64,000 nt of DNA from Acidobacteriaceae bacterium. Its GTDB lineage: Bacteria > Acidobacteriota > Terriglobia > Terriglobales > Acidobacteriaceae. Location: positions 1 to 64,000 of the forward strand of contig JASHQE010000107.1 of assembly GCA_030037705.1 (NCBI GenBank). The letters are read 5' to 3'. The translations under genes and the position numbers were made by a program. Each line of letters opens with the position of its first letter. Position 1 is the first letter of the stretch. Shown one piece after another: positions 33,659-42,274 of this stretch. The notes beneath the pieces were generated by a model. The model was not told the DNA's origin. It did not search any database and was given only the letters and a program-made list of their open reading frames with translations.

Positions 33659-33958
33659 ATGAGCATTGCAGCACAGAATGTTGAACCCAGGCTTGCGGAG
33701 TCAGCCGCAACAAGCGGTTCCAGCGGCGAGGACATGCTCGACAGCATGCCTTGGCTGCCGTGCACTCTCAGTCTCGAAGTACCCGTGGTGCGGTTCACGA
33801 TCGGAGATCTTCTCGCATTGAAAGAGGGATCGATCGTGGAGACCGCTTGCCATCACACGAGCGATGTTCCGCTTCGGGTCAATCAGCTTCTCATTGGCTG
33901 GACCGAGTTTGACGTGATTGACGACCGCCTGGCAGTGAGGATCACGGAACAAGCATGA
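33659..33958 (+). CDS. fliN: Flagellar switch protein FliN, short
   Basis: The 99-residue protein consists of one SpoA domain (about 33-97; LEVPVVRFTIGDLLALKEGSI, then the shortened repeat toward the C-terminus). It forms the bottom of the C-ring and helps dock the export apparatus. ATG 33659 is preceded by AGGAG; an earlier in-frame start gives a basic tail without family features. A second, longer FliN-like gene lies at 41450. The stop overlaps fliO by 4 bp. Confidence 0.85.
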   Translation: MSIAAQNVEPRLAESAATSGSSGEDMLDSMPWLPCTLSLEVPVVRFTIGDLLALKEGSIVETACHHTSDVPLRVNQLLIGWTEFDVIDDRLAVRITEQA

Positions 33959-34539
33959 GTTCTCCGCTCCGCATTTATTACTCTCAGCCCGCTCCCTTGT
34001 CCGCGGACGAGACTGACATGCCCGTGACGACTTCGTTCGCCAAGACGTTGCGCAGGTTTGCCGAAAAGGAAAAGCCGGCATCCTCGAGGTCGTCCCTGCT
34101 ATCCGTAGTTCCGGAACGAGAGATCTCCACGACCCCGGAACCGAAAACCAAGCGGCCGCGAGTCGTTGGCTCTCCGTTGACGATCGGTGGGCGCGTCGCC
34201 GACCGGGAGTCTGTGACGGAAGCAATGTCGGTGCAACCCGCCGCAGCCGCCGAGGAACCAAAGAAACAATCGCAAGCGGCTGCTGGAGGTGGATTGCTCT
34301 TGCGAGCCTGGTCCTGGCTCCAGAAGAACAATAAATTCTCAGCGGCAAAGCAACTGCGCGTATCGGAGACTATTTCTCTCGGCGAGAAGCGATTTGTCGC
34401 ACTGGTCGACATCGAAGGCCAGAAGTTCCTCATCGGCGGCGGCGCCTCGGGCGTCTCTTTGCTCACCCAGGTGGGTGCGCACGACTCCGCCAGAGAGGCA
34501 ATGCAAGCTGCGGCAGAGGCGGCAGGACAATCGAAATGA
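33955..34539 (+). CDS. fliO: FliO-like protein without a membrane anchor
   Basis: The 194-residue protein has a C-terminal FliO motif (LRVSETISLGEKRFVALVDI, then GQKFLIGGGASGVSLLTQV, about 133-172). Its position between fliN and fliP is canonical. FliO normally begins with a transmembrane helix. Here residues 1-110 are hydrophilic, Pro/Glu/Lys-rich, with only a short GGGLLLRAWSWL stretch, so the protein may be soluble or peripheral. It is coupled to both neighbours by ATGA overlaps. Confidence 0.75.
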   Translation: MSSPLRIYYSQPAPLSADETDMPVTTSFAKTLRRFAEKEKPASSRSSLLSVVPEREISTTPEPKTKRPRVVGSPLTIGGRVADRESVTEAMSVQPAAAAEEPKKQSQAAAGGGLLLRAWSWLQKNNKFSAAKQLRVSETISLGEKRFVALVDIEGQKFLIGGGASGVSLLTQVGAHDSAREAMQAAAEAAGQSK

Positions 34540-35426
34540 CTTTCCGCCCTTCCACTGCGCGCGCCGGAATCCTTGCGCTGTTCTTACTCGCTTTCACCTC
34601 GATGGCAGCAGCGCAGGCGGTCTCTGACGAGCCGGATTCCACACTGTACCGGCTTGCTCAAAGCGCCGATCCCGCGAGCGCCTCGTTAAATCCATCGCCT
34701 TACGGAATGCTGGAGTCGCCGGGGGCCTCCAGAGCTCCGATCTTCGAGTCGCCTGCGCCGCAGGCAAACCCTGGCGGCTTGCAGATCCAGGGCCTGCCGG
34801 GCGCGAACGTGCCATGGTCGATCGTGATCGTGCTCACGGCCTTGACGCTGATTCCGTCGGTCCTGCTGTGCGTCACGCCGTTTGCGCGCCTGTTAATCGT
34901 CTTTCATTTCCTGCGTCAGGCGCTCGGCCTGCAGACGACGCCGTCGAACCAGACACTCATCGGGCTTTCGCTGATCCTGACCTTTTTCCTGATGCAGCCG
35001 GTCGGCGCTCAGATCCTCGATAACGCAATCATTCCCGTGCAGCAGGGTCATATCACTGCAATGGACGCGCTCAAGATCGGCCAGGTTCCCTTGCGCAAGT
35101 TCATGGTTCACTATGTACGCGAGAAAGACGTAGCGCTGTTCATCGACCTCGCCAAGGAGCCCCGCCCGGCTTCTCCGGACGATCTCTCCATGCGGGTTCT
35201 GTTGCCCGCCTATATCCTGTCGGAACTCAAGGCCGGTTTCCAGATTGGCACGGTTCTCTTTCTTCCCTTCTTGATTGTCGATATGGTCGTCGCCTCGATC
35301 ACAACATCGATCGGCATGCTTCAATTGCCGCCGGTGGTAATCTCAACCCCGCTCAAATTACTGCTCTTTCTTATGGTGGATGGCTGGCATCTTTTGATCG
35401 GTTCTCTTATGAGGAGTTTCAGTTAA
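34536..35426 (+). CDS. fliP: Flagellar export gate protein FliP
   Basis: The 296-residue protein has a signal peptide (to about residue 27) and a long non-conserved periplasmic stretch. The export-gate core follows from about residue 90 (LTLIPSVLLCVTPFARLLIV, then LQTTPSNQTLIGLSLILTFF and the C-terminal QLPPVVISTPLKLLLFLMVDGW). The core is strongly conserved. It overlaps the fliO stop by 4 bp. Confidence 0.95.
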   Translation: MTFRPSTARAGILALFLLAFTSMAAAQAVSDEPDSTLYRLAQSADPASASLNPSPYGMLESPGASRAPIFESPAPQANPGGLQIQGLPGANVPWSIVIVLTALTLIPSVLLCVTPFARLLIVFHFLRQALGLQTTPSNQTLIGLSLILTFFLMQPVGAQILDNAIIPVQQGHITAMDALKIGQVPLRKFMVHYVREKDVALFIDLAKEPRPASPDDLSMRVLLPAYILSELKAGFQIGTVLFLPFLIVDMVVASITTSIGMLQLPPVVISTPLKLLLFLMVDGWHLLIGSLMRSFS

Positions 35427-35430
35427 AGCT

Positions 35431-35700
35431 ATGGATGTCGATCAGGTTGTCTTACTCGGGCGCATGATGCTGCAGGAAGTCATCATCCTTGCCGGTCCGA
35501 TTCTCGGCGTGGCGATCGTCGTCAGCCTGGTAGTCAATATCGCTCAGGTCCTGACTTCGCTTCAGGACATGACGATCTCGTCTGTTACACGCCTACTTGC
35601 CACTGGCGGCGCACTTTTCTTCACGATGCCCTGGATGTGGCGGCAGCTTTCACACTTTACGCTCAACATGTTTTCTGATTTTCATACTTACCTGCAATGA
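35431..35700 (+). CDS. fliQ: Flagellar export gate protein FliQ
   Basis: The 89-residue protein has two membrane helices and typical FliQ motifs (AGPILGVAIVVSLVVNIAQ; ISSVTRLLATGGALFF). It assembles with FliP and FliR in the export gate. The stop overlaps fliR by 4 bp. Confidence 0.95.
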   Translation: MDVDQVVLLGRMMLQEVIILAGPILGVAIVVSLVVNIAQVLTSLQDMTISSVTRLLATGGALFFTMPWMWRQLSHFTLNMFSDFHTYLQ

Positions 35701-36467
35701 TCAAGATTCCTCTGATTCCGATCATCACCGCGTTGCTGACCGTAGGCGTGCGCCTTTCGGGCCTGATGCTCTTCGCGCCTTTCTTCGGCAGCGTGGTGAT
35801 TCCTGCGCGGATCAAAGCGATCTTTGTCTTTGCGCTCACTGTGCTGCTATTTCCGTCCGTGGGACAACAGATCGTCACACCGTCACTGGCGGGATGGCCG
35901 ATGCTGGTCTTCACCGAATTTCTGATCGGTATGGGCATGGGCATCGCCACCAACCTGGTCTTCGAAGCGGTTCAGCTCACCGGCCAGATTCTCGGCGTGC
36001 AAATGGGTTATTCGCTGGTCAACATTCTCGACCCGCAGTCGCAAGTGGACACCACGGTTGTCTCGGTCTTCTACCAAAGCATTGTCATGCTGCTCTTCCT
36101 CCGGATGGATGTGCATTACTGGCTGCTGAAGGCCGTGGGCAACAGCTTTCTCTATCTGCCGCCCGGCACGGCTCACCTGAGCGGCTTGTTCACCGCGGAG
36201 GTGCTCAGGACGGTCGGCGAGTTGTTTGGGCTCGGCGTGCAGATCGCGGCACCTGTGCTGTCGGCCACTCTGGCCGCAGATGTGGTTCTTGGATTGCTCG
36301 GCAAGGCATCTCCACAGATGCCGCTCATGCTGCTCGGCCCTGCCGTCAAGAGTCTGCTCGGCATTCTCATTTTGATTGCGACGCTGAAATATTGGCCCGA
36401 TCTGTTCCGGCGATTGTTTTTAGATTCCATTGCGAAAGGCGACCAGTTGCTCCGTTTGGCGGACTGA
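35697..36467 (+). CDS. fliR: Flagellar export gate protein FliR
   Basis: The 256-residue protein has about six membrane segments and the conserved central loop EAVQLTGQILGVQMGYSLVN (about 85-105). Its length is normal for the family. It is translationally coupled to fliQ and precedes flhB by 6 bp. Confidence 0.94.
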   Translation: MIKIPLIPIITALLTVGVRLSGLMLFAPFFGSVVIPARIKAIFVFALTVLLFPSVGQQIVTPSLAGWPMLVFTEFLIGMGMGIATNLVFEAVQLTGQILGVQMGYSLVNILDPQSQVDTTVVSVFYQSIVMLLFLRMDVHYWLLKAVGNSFLYLPPGTAHLSGLFTAEVLRTVGELFGLGVQIAAPVLSATLAADVVLGLLGKASPQMPLMLLGPAVKSLLGILILIATLKYWPDLFRRLFLDSIAKGDQLLRLAD

Positions 36468-36473
36468 CATTGC

Positions 36474-37580
36474 ATGGCTGACGCGAATAAGACAGAAAAA
36501 GCAACACCGCGACAAAGACAGCGTGCTCGCGATCATGGGCAGGTCACGCGGTCGCGAGAACTGAACGGCGCTTTGGCCATGGCCGCCGTTGCCGGCGTGA
36601 TCTGGTTTATGGGACGCAATGCGGTGCCGCGCTGGACCACATTCTTTCGCAATGTACTGGATTCCGCAAGCAGTGATTCGATTACTGCCAACGGCCCGCT
36701 TCTGTTCTGGACCAGCATCGAGGCCATGAGTTGGGTCTTCCCTATTTTGGCCGCAGGTCTCGTGGTTGCTCTATGCACCGGACTCGCCCAGGGCGGCTTC
36801 GTCTTCGCTCCGGATGCACTCTCTCCAAAATTCGAACGTCTTAACCCAGCCGGGAAGCTTCGCCAGATGGTCTCGCTGGCTGCACTCAGCACGATTCTCA
36901 AATCTCTGATTCCCTTCAGTGCTATTGCGTGGATCGGATATGTCTGCATCCGCAGCCACTGGGATGAGATCCTCGGCAGTTCCTATACGGACGCGCGGCG
37001 TTTCGCCAGCCTGGTAAGTACGATGCTGCTTGAAATCTGCTGGCGATGCGGCCTGGTTCTGCTCGCTTGGGCGGGCGTAGATTATCTGCTGCAGTGGCGG
37101 AAAAACGAAAGCGATCTGAAGATGAGCCGGCAGGACATCAAGGATGAGGTCAAACAAGCCGAAGGCAATCCGGCTAGCAAAGCCAGAATCCGGCGGATGC
37201 AGAGGCAAGCGCGGCGCAAGCAGATGCTCAAGGCAACGGAAACAGCGACCGTGGTTGTCACAAACCCTACACACTATGCAGTTGCTCTGCGCTATGAACC
37301 CAAAATGGCGGCGCCCGTAGTGGTGGCAAAGGGCCTCGATCTGCTCGCGGCAAAGATCAAGGAGATTGCCTGGTTGCATGACATTCCGATTATGGAAAAT
37401 CGACCGCTGGCACAAGCACTCTACAAGAGCGTTCAGGTAGGCGACGCGATTCCGGCAGCGCTCTATCACGCGGTCGCGGAGATTCTGGTGGTTGTTTACA
37501 AGGCACAGGCGGAAGTGAAAGCGCGCGAAGCGCAAAGACGTGCTGCATCGATGCGGCGCGCAGAGGAATGGCCCCGATGA
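36474..37580 (+). CDS. flhB: Flagellar export switch protein FlhB
   Basis: The 368-residue protein has four membrane helices (about 35-50, 85-108, 142-162 and 185-205) and a cytosolic domain with the autocleavage site NPTH at 264-267, required for the switch from hook to filament export. The start motif DANKTEKATPRQRQRARDHG is characteristic. The stop overlaps flhA by 4 bp. Confidence 0.95.
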   Translation: MADANKTEKATPRQRQRARDHGQVTRSRELNGALAMAAVAGVIWFMGRNAVPRWTTFFRNVLDSASSDSITANGPLLFWTSIEAMSWVFPILAAGLVVALCTGLAQGGFVFAPDALSPKFERLNPAGKLRQMVSLAALSTILKSLIPFSAIAWIGYVCIRSHWDEILGSSYTDARRFASLVSTMLLEICWRCGLVLLAWAGVDYLLQWRKNESDLKMSRQDIKDEVKQAEGNPASKARIRRMQRQARRKQMLKATETATVVVTNPTHYAVALRYEPKMAAPVVVAKGLDLLAAKIKEIAWLHDIPIMENRPLAQALYKSVQVGDAIPAALYHAVAEILVVVYKAQAEVKAREAQRRAASMRRAEEWPR

Positions 37581-39655
37581 ACCAGAAACGCGGACTCTTT
37601 CAAACACTGCAGACATACTCGGACTGGGTAATCCCCACCGGCGCGGTGGCGCTGATCTTCGTCATGCTCGTACCTCTGCCCGGTTTCGCGCTTGATCTGC
37701 TGCTCACTCTGAATATCATGGCCGCGGTTCTGGTTCTGCTCACTGCAATTCAGGTTCTGCGTCCTGTGCAGTTCTCCGTATTTCCCAGCCTGATTCTTCT
37801 GCTGACGCTGATGCGTCTCGCCCTCGACCTTGCGAGCACGCGACGCATTCTGCTGCATGGAAACGAGGGTTCCTCCGCGGCCGGAAAAGTCATCGAAGCG
37901 TTCGGACAGTTTGTCGTCGGCGGCAATTACATCGTGGGCTTTGTAATTTTCCTGGCGCTGATCGCAATCCAGTACCTCGTTGTCAGTCACGGCGCAGTGC
38001 GCACAGCGGAAGTCACGGCGCGTTTCACGCTCGATGCGATGCCTGGCAAGCAGATGGCCATCGACTCCGACCTTAATACCGGATTGATTAATGCAGACCA
38101 GGCGCGTCAGCGGCGCGAGATGGTGGCGCGGGAAGCGGAGTTCTGCGGCGCGATGGATGGCGCCGCACGCTTTAGCCAGAGAGATTCCATGGCCACCATC
38201 CTCATCATGGCCATCAACATCATCGCCGGATTTTTCATCGGGGTATTCCAGCAGGGCATGCCGTTCCAGGATGCATTGAAGACGTACACAATCCTCACTG
38301 TCGGCAACGGACTTGTCGCAATCATTCCGTCCTTGCTGATTTCCGTGGCGGGAGGAATCGTCGTCACGCGCGCCGCCTCCGATCATTCGCTGGGCGCCGA
38401 CATTGGCAAACAGGTTTTCAAAACTTCGCGCCCGCTATGGATCGCGGGCGGAGTACTGCTTGCACTGGCCATTATTCCCGCCATGCCCAAGATTCCCTTT
38501 ATTGCTCTGGGCGGGCTTACGATGTTCACCGCCTGGAAGATGAAGTCCGGCGGCGCAGCCGAGCCGGCAGCTAAAGGCAAATCGGCTGCAGAGAAGAGCG
38601 CCACGGGCGCGCCAGCCGTCGATCCGATGGATGCGGTCTTGAAGCTCGATGAACTGATGCTCGAAGTCGGCGTCGGCCTCGTGCCGCTGGTCGATGCGAA
38701 GCAGGGAGGACAACTCCTTGCGCGGGTTAAATCACTGCGCAAGAATCTGGCGCAGCAGCTTGGATTCCTTGTTCCTTCCATCCATATTACGGACAATTTA
38801 TCTCTTAAAGAAAGAGAGTACGTGATCTATCTGCGCGGCGTAGAGATTGCGCGATGGGAGATGCGCCGCGACCGTCTGCTTGCGGTGAATTCCAACCCCA
38901 AGCCAGGCGATCTGCAGGGCCAGGAGACGCAAGAGCCCGCGTTCAATTCACCTGCCAAGTGGATTACGCCGGACCTTCAGGCGCAGGCCATCGCTGCCGG
39001 TTACGCGGTTGTGGACCACACTTCCGCTCTGGCGGCCCACCTCTCTGAGCTCATCAAGCAGAACGCACACGATCTGCTTACACGGCAGGAGACCAAGCGC
39101 CTGGTGGATCGCCTTGCTGATTCGCATCCGAAGCTGGTGGAAGAGCTGACTCCGAAGCTGATGAGCCTGGGAGAAGTGCAAAAGGTGCTCCAACAATTGT
39201 TGCGTGAGCAGGTATCGATTCGCGATCTGGGCACGATTCTGGAGACACTCGTGGAAACAGCGGGGGTCAATAAGAATCCCGTGGTCTTGGTGGAAGCTGT
39301 GCGGCATGCGCTTGGCCGCGCACTGATCCGGCCTCTGCTCGACGAACGCGGAAGGCTTAAGGTAGTTACGCTCGACAGCTCGCTCGAAGAAGAATGCGCT
39401 CGCTCCTCCTCCCAGGCGCCTCAGCTCGGCGCCGGCGGCACATTACAGCTTTCTATCGCGCGCAGAGTCCTTGATGGCCTGCGCGCCATGCTCGGGGATC
39501 AGATCGCCATGGCGCCTCCTGTGCTGTTGTGTGCTTCTCCGGGCCGATTCTACCTGCGCCGCTATTTGGAGCCATTCATTCCCCGGGTTGTAGTAATTTC
39601 GCCGTCGGAGATTCCTCCGATGACGCAAGTGATGTCGTTGGGGTCGGTGCGATGA
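37577..39655 (+). CDS. flhA: Flagellar export gate protein FlhA
   Basis: The 692-residue protein has an N-terminal membrane half with about eight helices and the FHIPEP region (VFPSLILLLTLMRLALDLAS, then HGAVRTAEVTARFTLDAMPG). The cytoplasmic half after about residue 325 binds export chaperones. I chose ATG 37577, which forms an ATGA overlap with flhB and has AGAGGA at good spacing; the ATG at 37568 is too close to that site. No flhF or flhG follows, unlike many clusters. Confidence 0.95.
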   Translation: MNQKRGLFQTLQTYSDWVIPTGAVALIFVMLVPLPGFALDLLLTLNIMAAVLVLLTAIQVLRPVQFSVFPSLILLLTLMRLALDLASTRRILLHGNEGSSAAGKVIEAFGQFVVGGNYIVGFVIFLALIAIQYLVVSHGAVRTAEVTARFTLDAMPGKQMAIDSDLNTGLINADQARQRREMVAREAEFCGAMDGAARFSQRDSMATILIMAINIIAGFFIGVFQQGMPFQDALKTYTILTVGNGLVAIIPSLLISVAGGIVVTRAASDHSLGADIGKQVFKTSRPLWIAGGVLLALAIIPAMPKIPFIALGGLTMFTAWKMKSGGAAEPAAKGKSAAEKSATGAPAVDPMDAVLKLDELMLEVGVGLVPLVDAKQGGQLLARVKSLRKNLAQQLGFLVPSIHITDNLSLKEREYVIYLRGVEIARWEMRRDRLLAVNSNPKPGDLQGQETQEPAFNSPAKWITPDLQAQAIAAGYAVVDHTSALAAHLSELIKQNAHDLLTRQETKRLVDRLADSHPKLVEELTPKLMSLGEVQKVLQQLLREQVSIRDLGTILETLVETAGVNKNPVVLVEAVRHALGRALIRPLLDERGRLKVVTLDSSLEEECARSSSQAPQLGAGGTLQLSIARRVLDGLRAMLGDQIAMAPPVLLCASPGRFYLRRYLEPFIPRVVVISPSEIPPMTQVMSLGSVR

Positions 39656-39699
39656 AAACAAAAATCTCTATTTTGATGCGTAAGGAGGTGGACCGATGA
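39652..39699 (+). CDS. 15-codon linker ORF between flhA and fliA
   Basis: ATG AAA ACA begins within the flhA stop (ATGA, 39652-39655) and the reading frame ends in an ATGA that contains the fliA start (39696-39699). The encoded peptide is MKTKISILMRKEVDR. Its codons 11-14 contain the fliA ribosome site AAGGAGGTGG. It has no visible function as a protein and may carry ribosomes from flhA to fliA. Confidence 0.45.
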   Translation: MKTKISILMRKEVDR

Positions 39700-40490
39700 C
39701 AGCTGCAGAACTGGCCTACACAAAGAGCGCAGCCCATGACGTAAGCAGTGACGAACTCGTGCTGCAGGAGTTGTCTCAGGTCTATTACATCGCCGCGCGC
39801 ATTCGTGATCGCCTGCCTCAGCACGTAGATCTGGAGGATCTGGTCAGCGCCGGCGTCGTTGGCCTGATCGAGGCCAGCCGCAGCTTCGATAGCACAAAGG
39901 AAGCACAATTCAAAACGTTCGCCAAATTTCGGATCCGGGGCGCAATCCTCGACAGCCTGCGCGAGATCGACTGGGGATCGCGCTTGATGCGCAGGAGAGG
40001 ACGCGAGATCGCCGATGCGACATCGCGGCTCGAAGCGAGGCTCGGCCGGCAGCCAGCAGAAGCAGAAATCGCAGCGGAGATGAATGTCGACGTTGATTAT
40101 CTCCGCAAGATCGTTGCCCAACTCGATACCTTGCATGTCACCGGCCAGCGCGTCGCTGCATCCGAGGGCGATTCCGAAACGATTGATGTCATCGAATCGG
40201 CTCCCGATCTGGATGGCTTGAACCCGTTTGATCTATGCCTTACAGCGGAGATGAGAAGCCATCTTGCCGAAGCGATCTCCAAACTCAGTGAACGGGAGCA
40301 GTTGATCCTGTCGCTCTACTATCGCGAAGAGCTCACGATGAAGGAAATAGCCAAAGTTGTGGGGGTGGCGCTTTCGCGCGTCTCACAAATTCGAGAAGCG
40401 GCGATCATCAAGCTCCGTAAATCTCTAACCCATGTTCAGGAGCGGCCTTCAGGAAAACAAGCCGCGGAAGAAAGCACGCAACGCGCCTAA
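39696..40490 (+). CDS. fliA: Flagellar sigma factor FliA (sigma-28)
   Basis: The 264-residue sigma factor directs late flagellar genes. It has region 2 (LEDLVSAGVVGLIEASRSFDS, FKTFAKFRIRGAILDSLREID), region 3 (about 105-150) and region 4 with a helix-turn-helix (ELTMKEIAKVVGVALSRVSQI). A near-perfect ribosome site (AAGGAGGTGG) stands 7 bp upstream. Sigma-28 sites of consistent form occur before five genes in this window, and its antagonist FlgM is encoded at 48773. Confidence 0.95.
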   Translation: MTAAELAYTKSAAHDVSSDELVLQELSQVYYIAARIRDRLPQHVDLEDLVSAGVVGLIEASRSFDSTKEAQFKTFAKFRIRGAILDSLREIDWGSRLMRRRGREIADATSRLEARLGRQPAEAEIAAEMNVDVDYLRKIVAQLDTLHVTGQRVAASEGDSETIDVIESAPDLDGLNPFDLCLTAEMRSHLAEAISKLSEREQLILSLYYREELTMKEIAKVVGVALSRVSQIREAAIIKLRKSLTHVQERPSGKQAAEESTQRA

Positions 40491-40511
40491 AGCGCAGACA
40501 GGATCAACCAG

Positions 40512-41444
40512 ATGCCATCCATATCGCGACAGAAACCACGCGACACGTCGGCTCAACGGGTCGTGACCCGCTGCAACTTCCGCTCGGCTGGCCGCCTTTC
40601 GAATGAAAATGCACGCTCCCTGACATCGATTCACGAGACCTTCGCCAACCATCTTGCCAATGCGCTGGACGTTTACCTGGGCACAGGTCTTGAGTTAAAG
40701 GTAGGAACTCTTGACCAGCTCCCCATCAAGGAGCATATCGCGAGCATTCCATCCCTCACGTACATTGTCCCTTTTACAGGTAGCACGATTCCGGGCACGA
40801 TGATTGTGGAATGTGACAACAATCTCGTCTTTCCCATCATCGACCTGCTGCTGGGTGGAACAGGCGCGGCGGGAGATGCCTCACGGGAGCTTTCTGAAAT
40901 CGAAGAGGAGATCATGCAGGACGTGATCCTGCTCATCGTACGACATGCAGAAAATGCCTGGCGCATGCCGAATATGTCACTGACCGCGGGCAAGCGCGTC
41001 AAGTCGTCTGTGCTGCATCAGTATTGCGCGCCCAATGAAAAACTGATGTGCGTCAGGTTTGAGATCGACATTGCAGGGACCGCGGGCTGGTTTCAGCTGG
41101 TCTTTCCGACTGCTTTTCTTAATCTTCTCATCCAGCAGATTAAACAGGATCAGCCGCAAAGGGCACGGAGCGTACGGTATTTTCCGAGGCCGTCGATTCG
41201 CGAACGCATCCTTGACTGCGACGTGGAAGTGGCAACCGAAATTCAAGGAGTACGGGTTGCAGTGAAGGACCTGCTCGCTCTGCAGCCCGGCAGCGTGCTG
41301 AAACTTCGAGCGCCCGTCCGGACTCCAGGCATATTGACCGCCGGCGGACAAGGAATCTTTGAAGCCACGCCGGTGCGAACCGGATCACAAAAAGCGGCGC
41401 AGCTGGGCCGCCGCATCTCTTCAGCCAATTGGGAAAGGTTATAA
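40512..41444 (+). CDS. fliM: Flagellar motor switch protein FliM lacking the CheY-docking peptide
   Basis: The 310-residue protein has the FliM middle domain (CNFRSAGRLSNENARSLTSI to DLLLGGTG, and EIEEEIMQDVILL) and the C-terminal SpoA domain (about 220-290). The usual N-terminal CheY-P docking peptide of LSQxEIDALL type is absent: the protein starts MPSISRQKPRDTSAQRV. No upstream start adds it. fliN2 follows by 5 bp. Confidence 0.9.
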   Translation: MPSISRQKPRDTSAQRVVTRCNFRSAGRLSNENARSLTSIHETFANHLANALDVYLGTGLELKVGTLDQLPIKEHIASIPSLTYIVPFTGSTIPGTMIVECDNNLVFPIIDLLLGGTGAAGDASRELSEIEEEIMQDVILLIVRHAENAWRMPNMSLTAGKRVKSSVLHQYCAPNEKLMCVRFEIDIAGTAGWFQLVFPTAFLNLLIQQIKQDQPQRARSVRYFPRPSIRERILDCDVEVATEIQGVRVAVKDLLALQPGSVLKLRAPVRTPGILTAGGQGIFEATPVRTGSQKAAQLGRRISSANWERL

Positions 41445-41449
41445 GAGCC

Positions 41450-42247
41450 ATGGACAATCAGAACAATAAGATCGCAGCACAGGCATTCGCAGCCGCTTTT
41501 GCGAGCACACTCTCCGAATCGCTGGAGCAGGCCATCGGCTCGCCGTGGCTGCTCGAAATGATGGATAGCCACAAGCCGCCCACCGCCAAAAGCCAACCGA
41601 TTCAGTTTCGTCTGAAGGTAGACGGCGGACTGCACGGCGAATGCTTTGTTGAGTTCTATGAACCCCAGGTCTCCGAGCTGCTGGCAAAACTGGATAGCAA
41701 AGAAGTTGAGCCGGCTGCAGGTAATGAAGCCAAATTGCTGACGCCGGTCATCTCAGCGGCAACGGCCAGTCTAAAGGCAACGCTGGCCACGCGCTATGGC
41801 GATCTTTCATTCATGCTGGATCCGGTCTCCGGCCTTGCGTTCGGCGGCATGTTTGTCGTTCCGCTGGCAGCGCCTACTGACCGGTCCGGAGCCGCGGTGC
41901 TCCTCTATTTCGATGGCCAGCTGATGGATGCGTTCTCGTCCGCTGCGGTCGGCGATGAGGGCAATGACTCTGATCAACGGCTCTTTCATCCATCCAACCT
42001 CAAGCTGGTTATGGATGTGGAGTTGAATGTATCGCTTCGATTCGGACAGCGGCAGCTACCGCTCCGCGAAGTTCTGGAGTTGAAGAGCGGCTCTGTCATC
42101 GAACTGGATCGCCTGGTCGACGAGCCGGTTGAACTGCTTCTGGATGGCAAGCTTGTCGCACGCGGTGAGGCAGTGATCGTCGATGGCAACTACGGTCTGC
42201 GGGTTACGGAAATTCCCCAGGCGATTGAAACACATTTTCTTCGCTAA
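41450..42247 (+). CDS. FliN/FliY-like switch protein, long form
   Basis: The 265-residue protein ends in a SpoA domain (MDVELNVSLRFGQRQLPLREV, then VELLLDGKLVARGEAVIVDG). The N-terminal 150 residues are a separate domain that I do not recognise with certainty; its place and length are like the extra domain of FliY. ATG 41450 was chosen because it follows GGAAAGG; a TTG at 41429 is possible. With the short FliN at 33659 the C-ring seems to have two FliN-type proteins. Confidence 0.8.
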   Translation: MDNQNNKIAAQAFAAAFASTLSESLEQAIGSPWLLEMMDSHKPPTAKSQPIQFRLKVDGGLHGECFVEFYEPQVSELLAKLDSKEVEPAAGNEAKLLTPVISAATASLKATLATRYGDLSFMLDPVSGLAFGGMFVVPLAAPTDRSGAAVLLYFDGQLMDAFSSAAVGDEGNDSDQRLFHPSNLKLVMDVELNVSLRFGQRQLPLREVLELKSGSVIELDRLVDEPVELLLDGKLVARGEAVIVDGNYGLRVTEIPQAIETHFLR

Positions 42248-42274
42248 CTTATCTCGGTTGGAGATTGCATTCGC

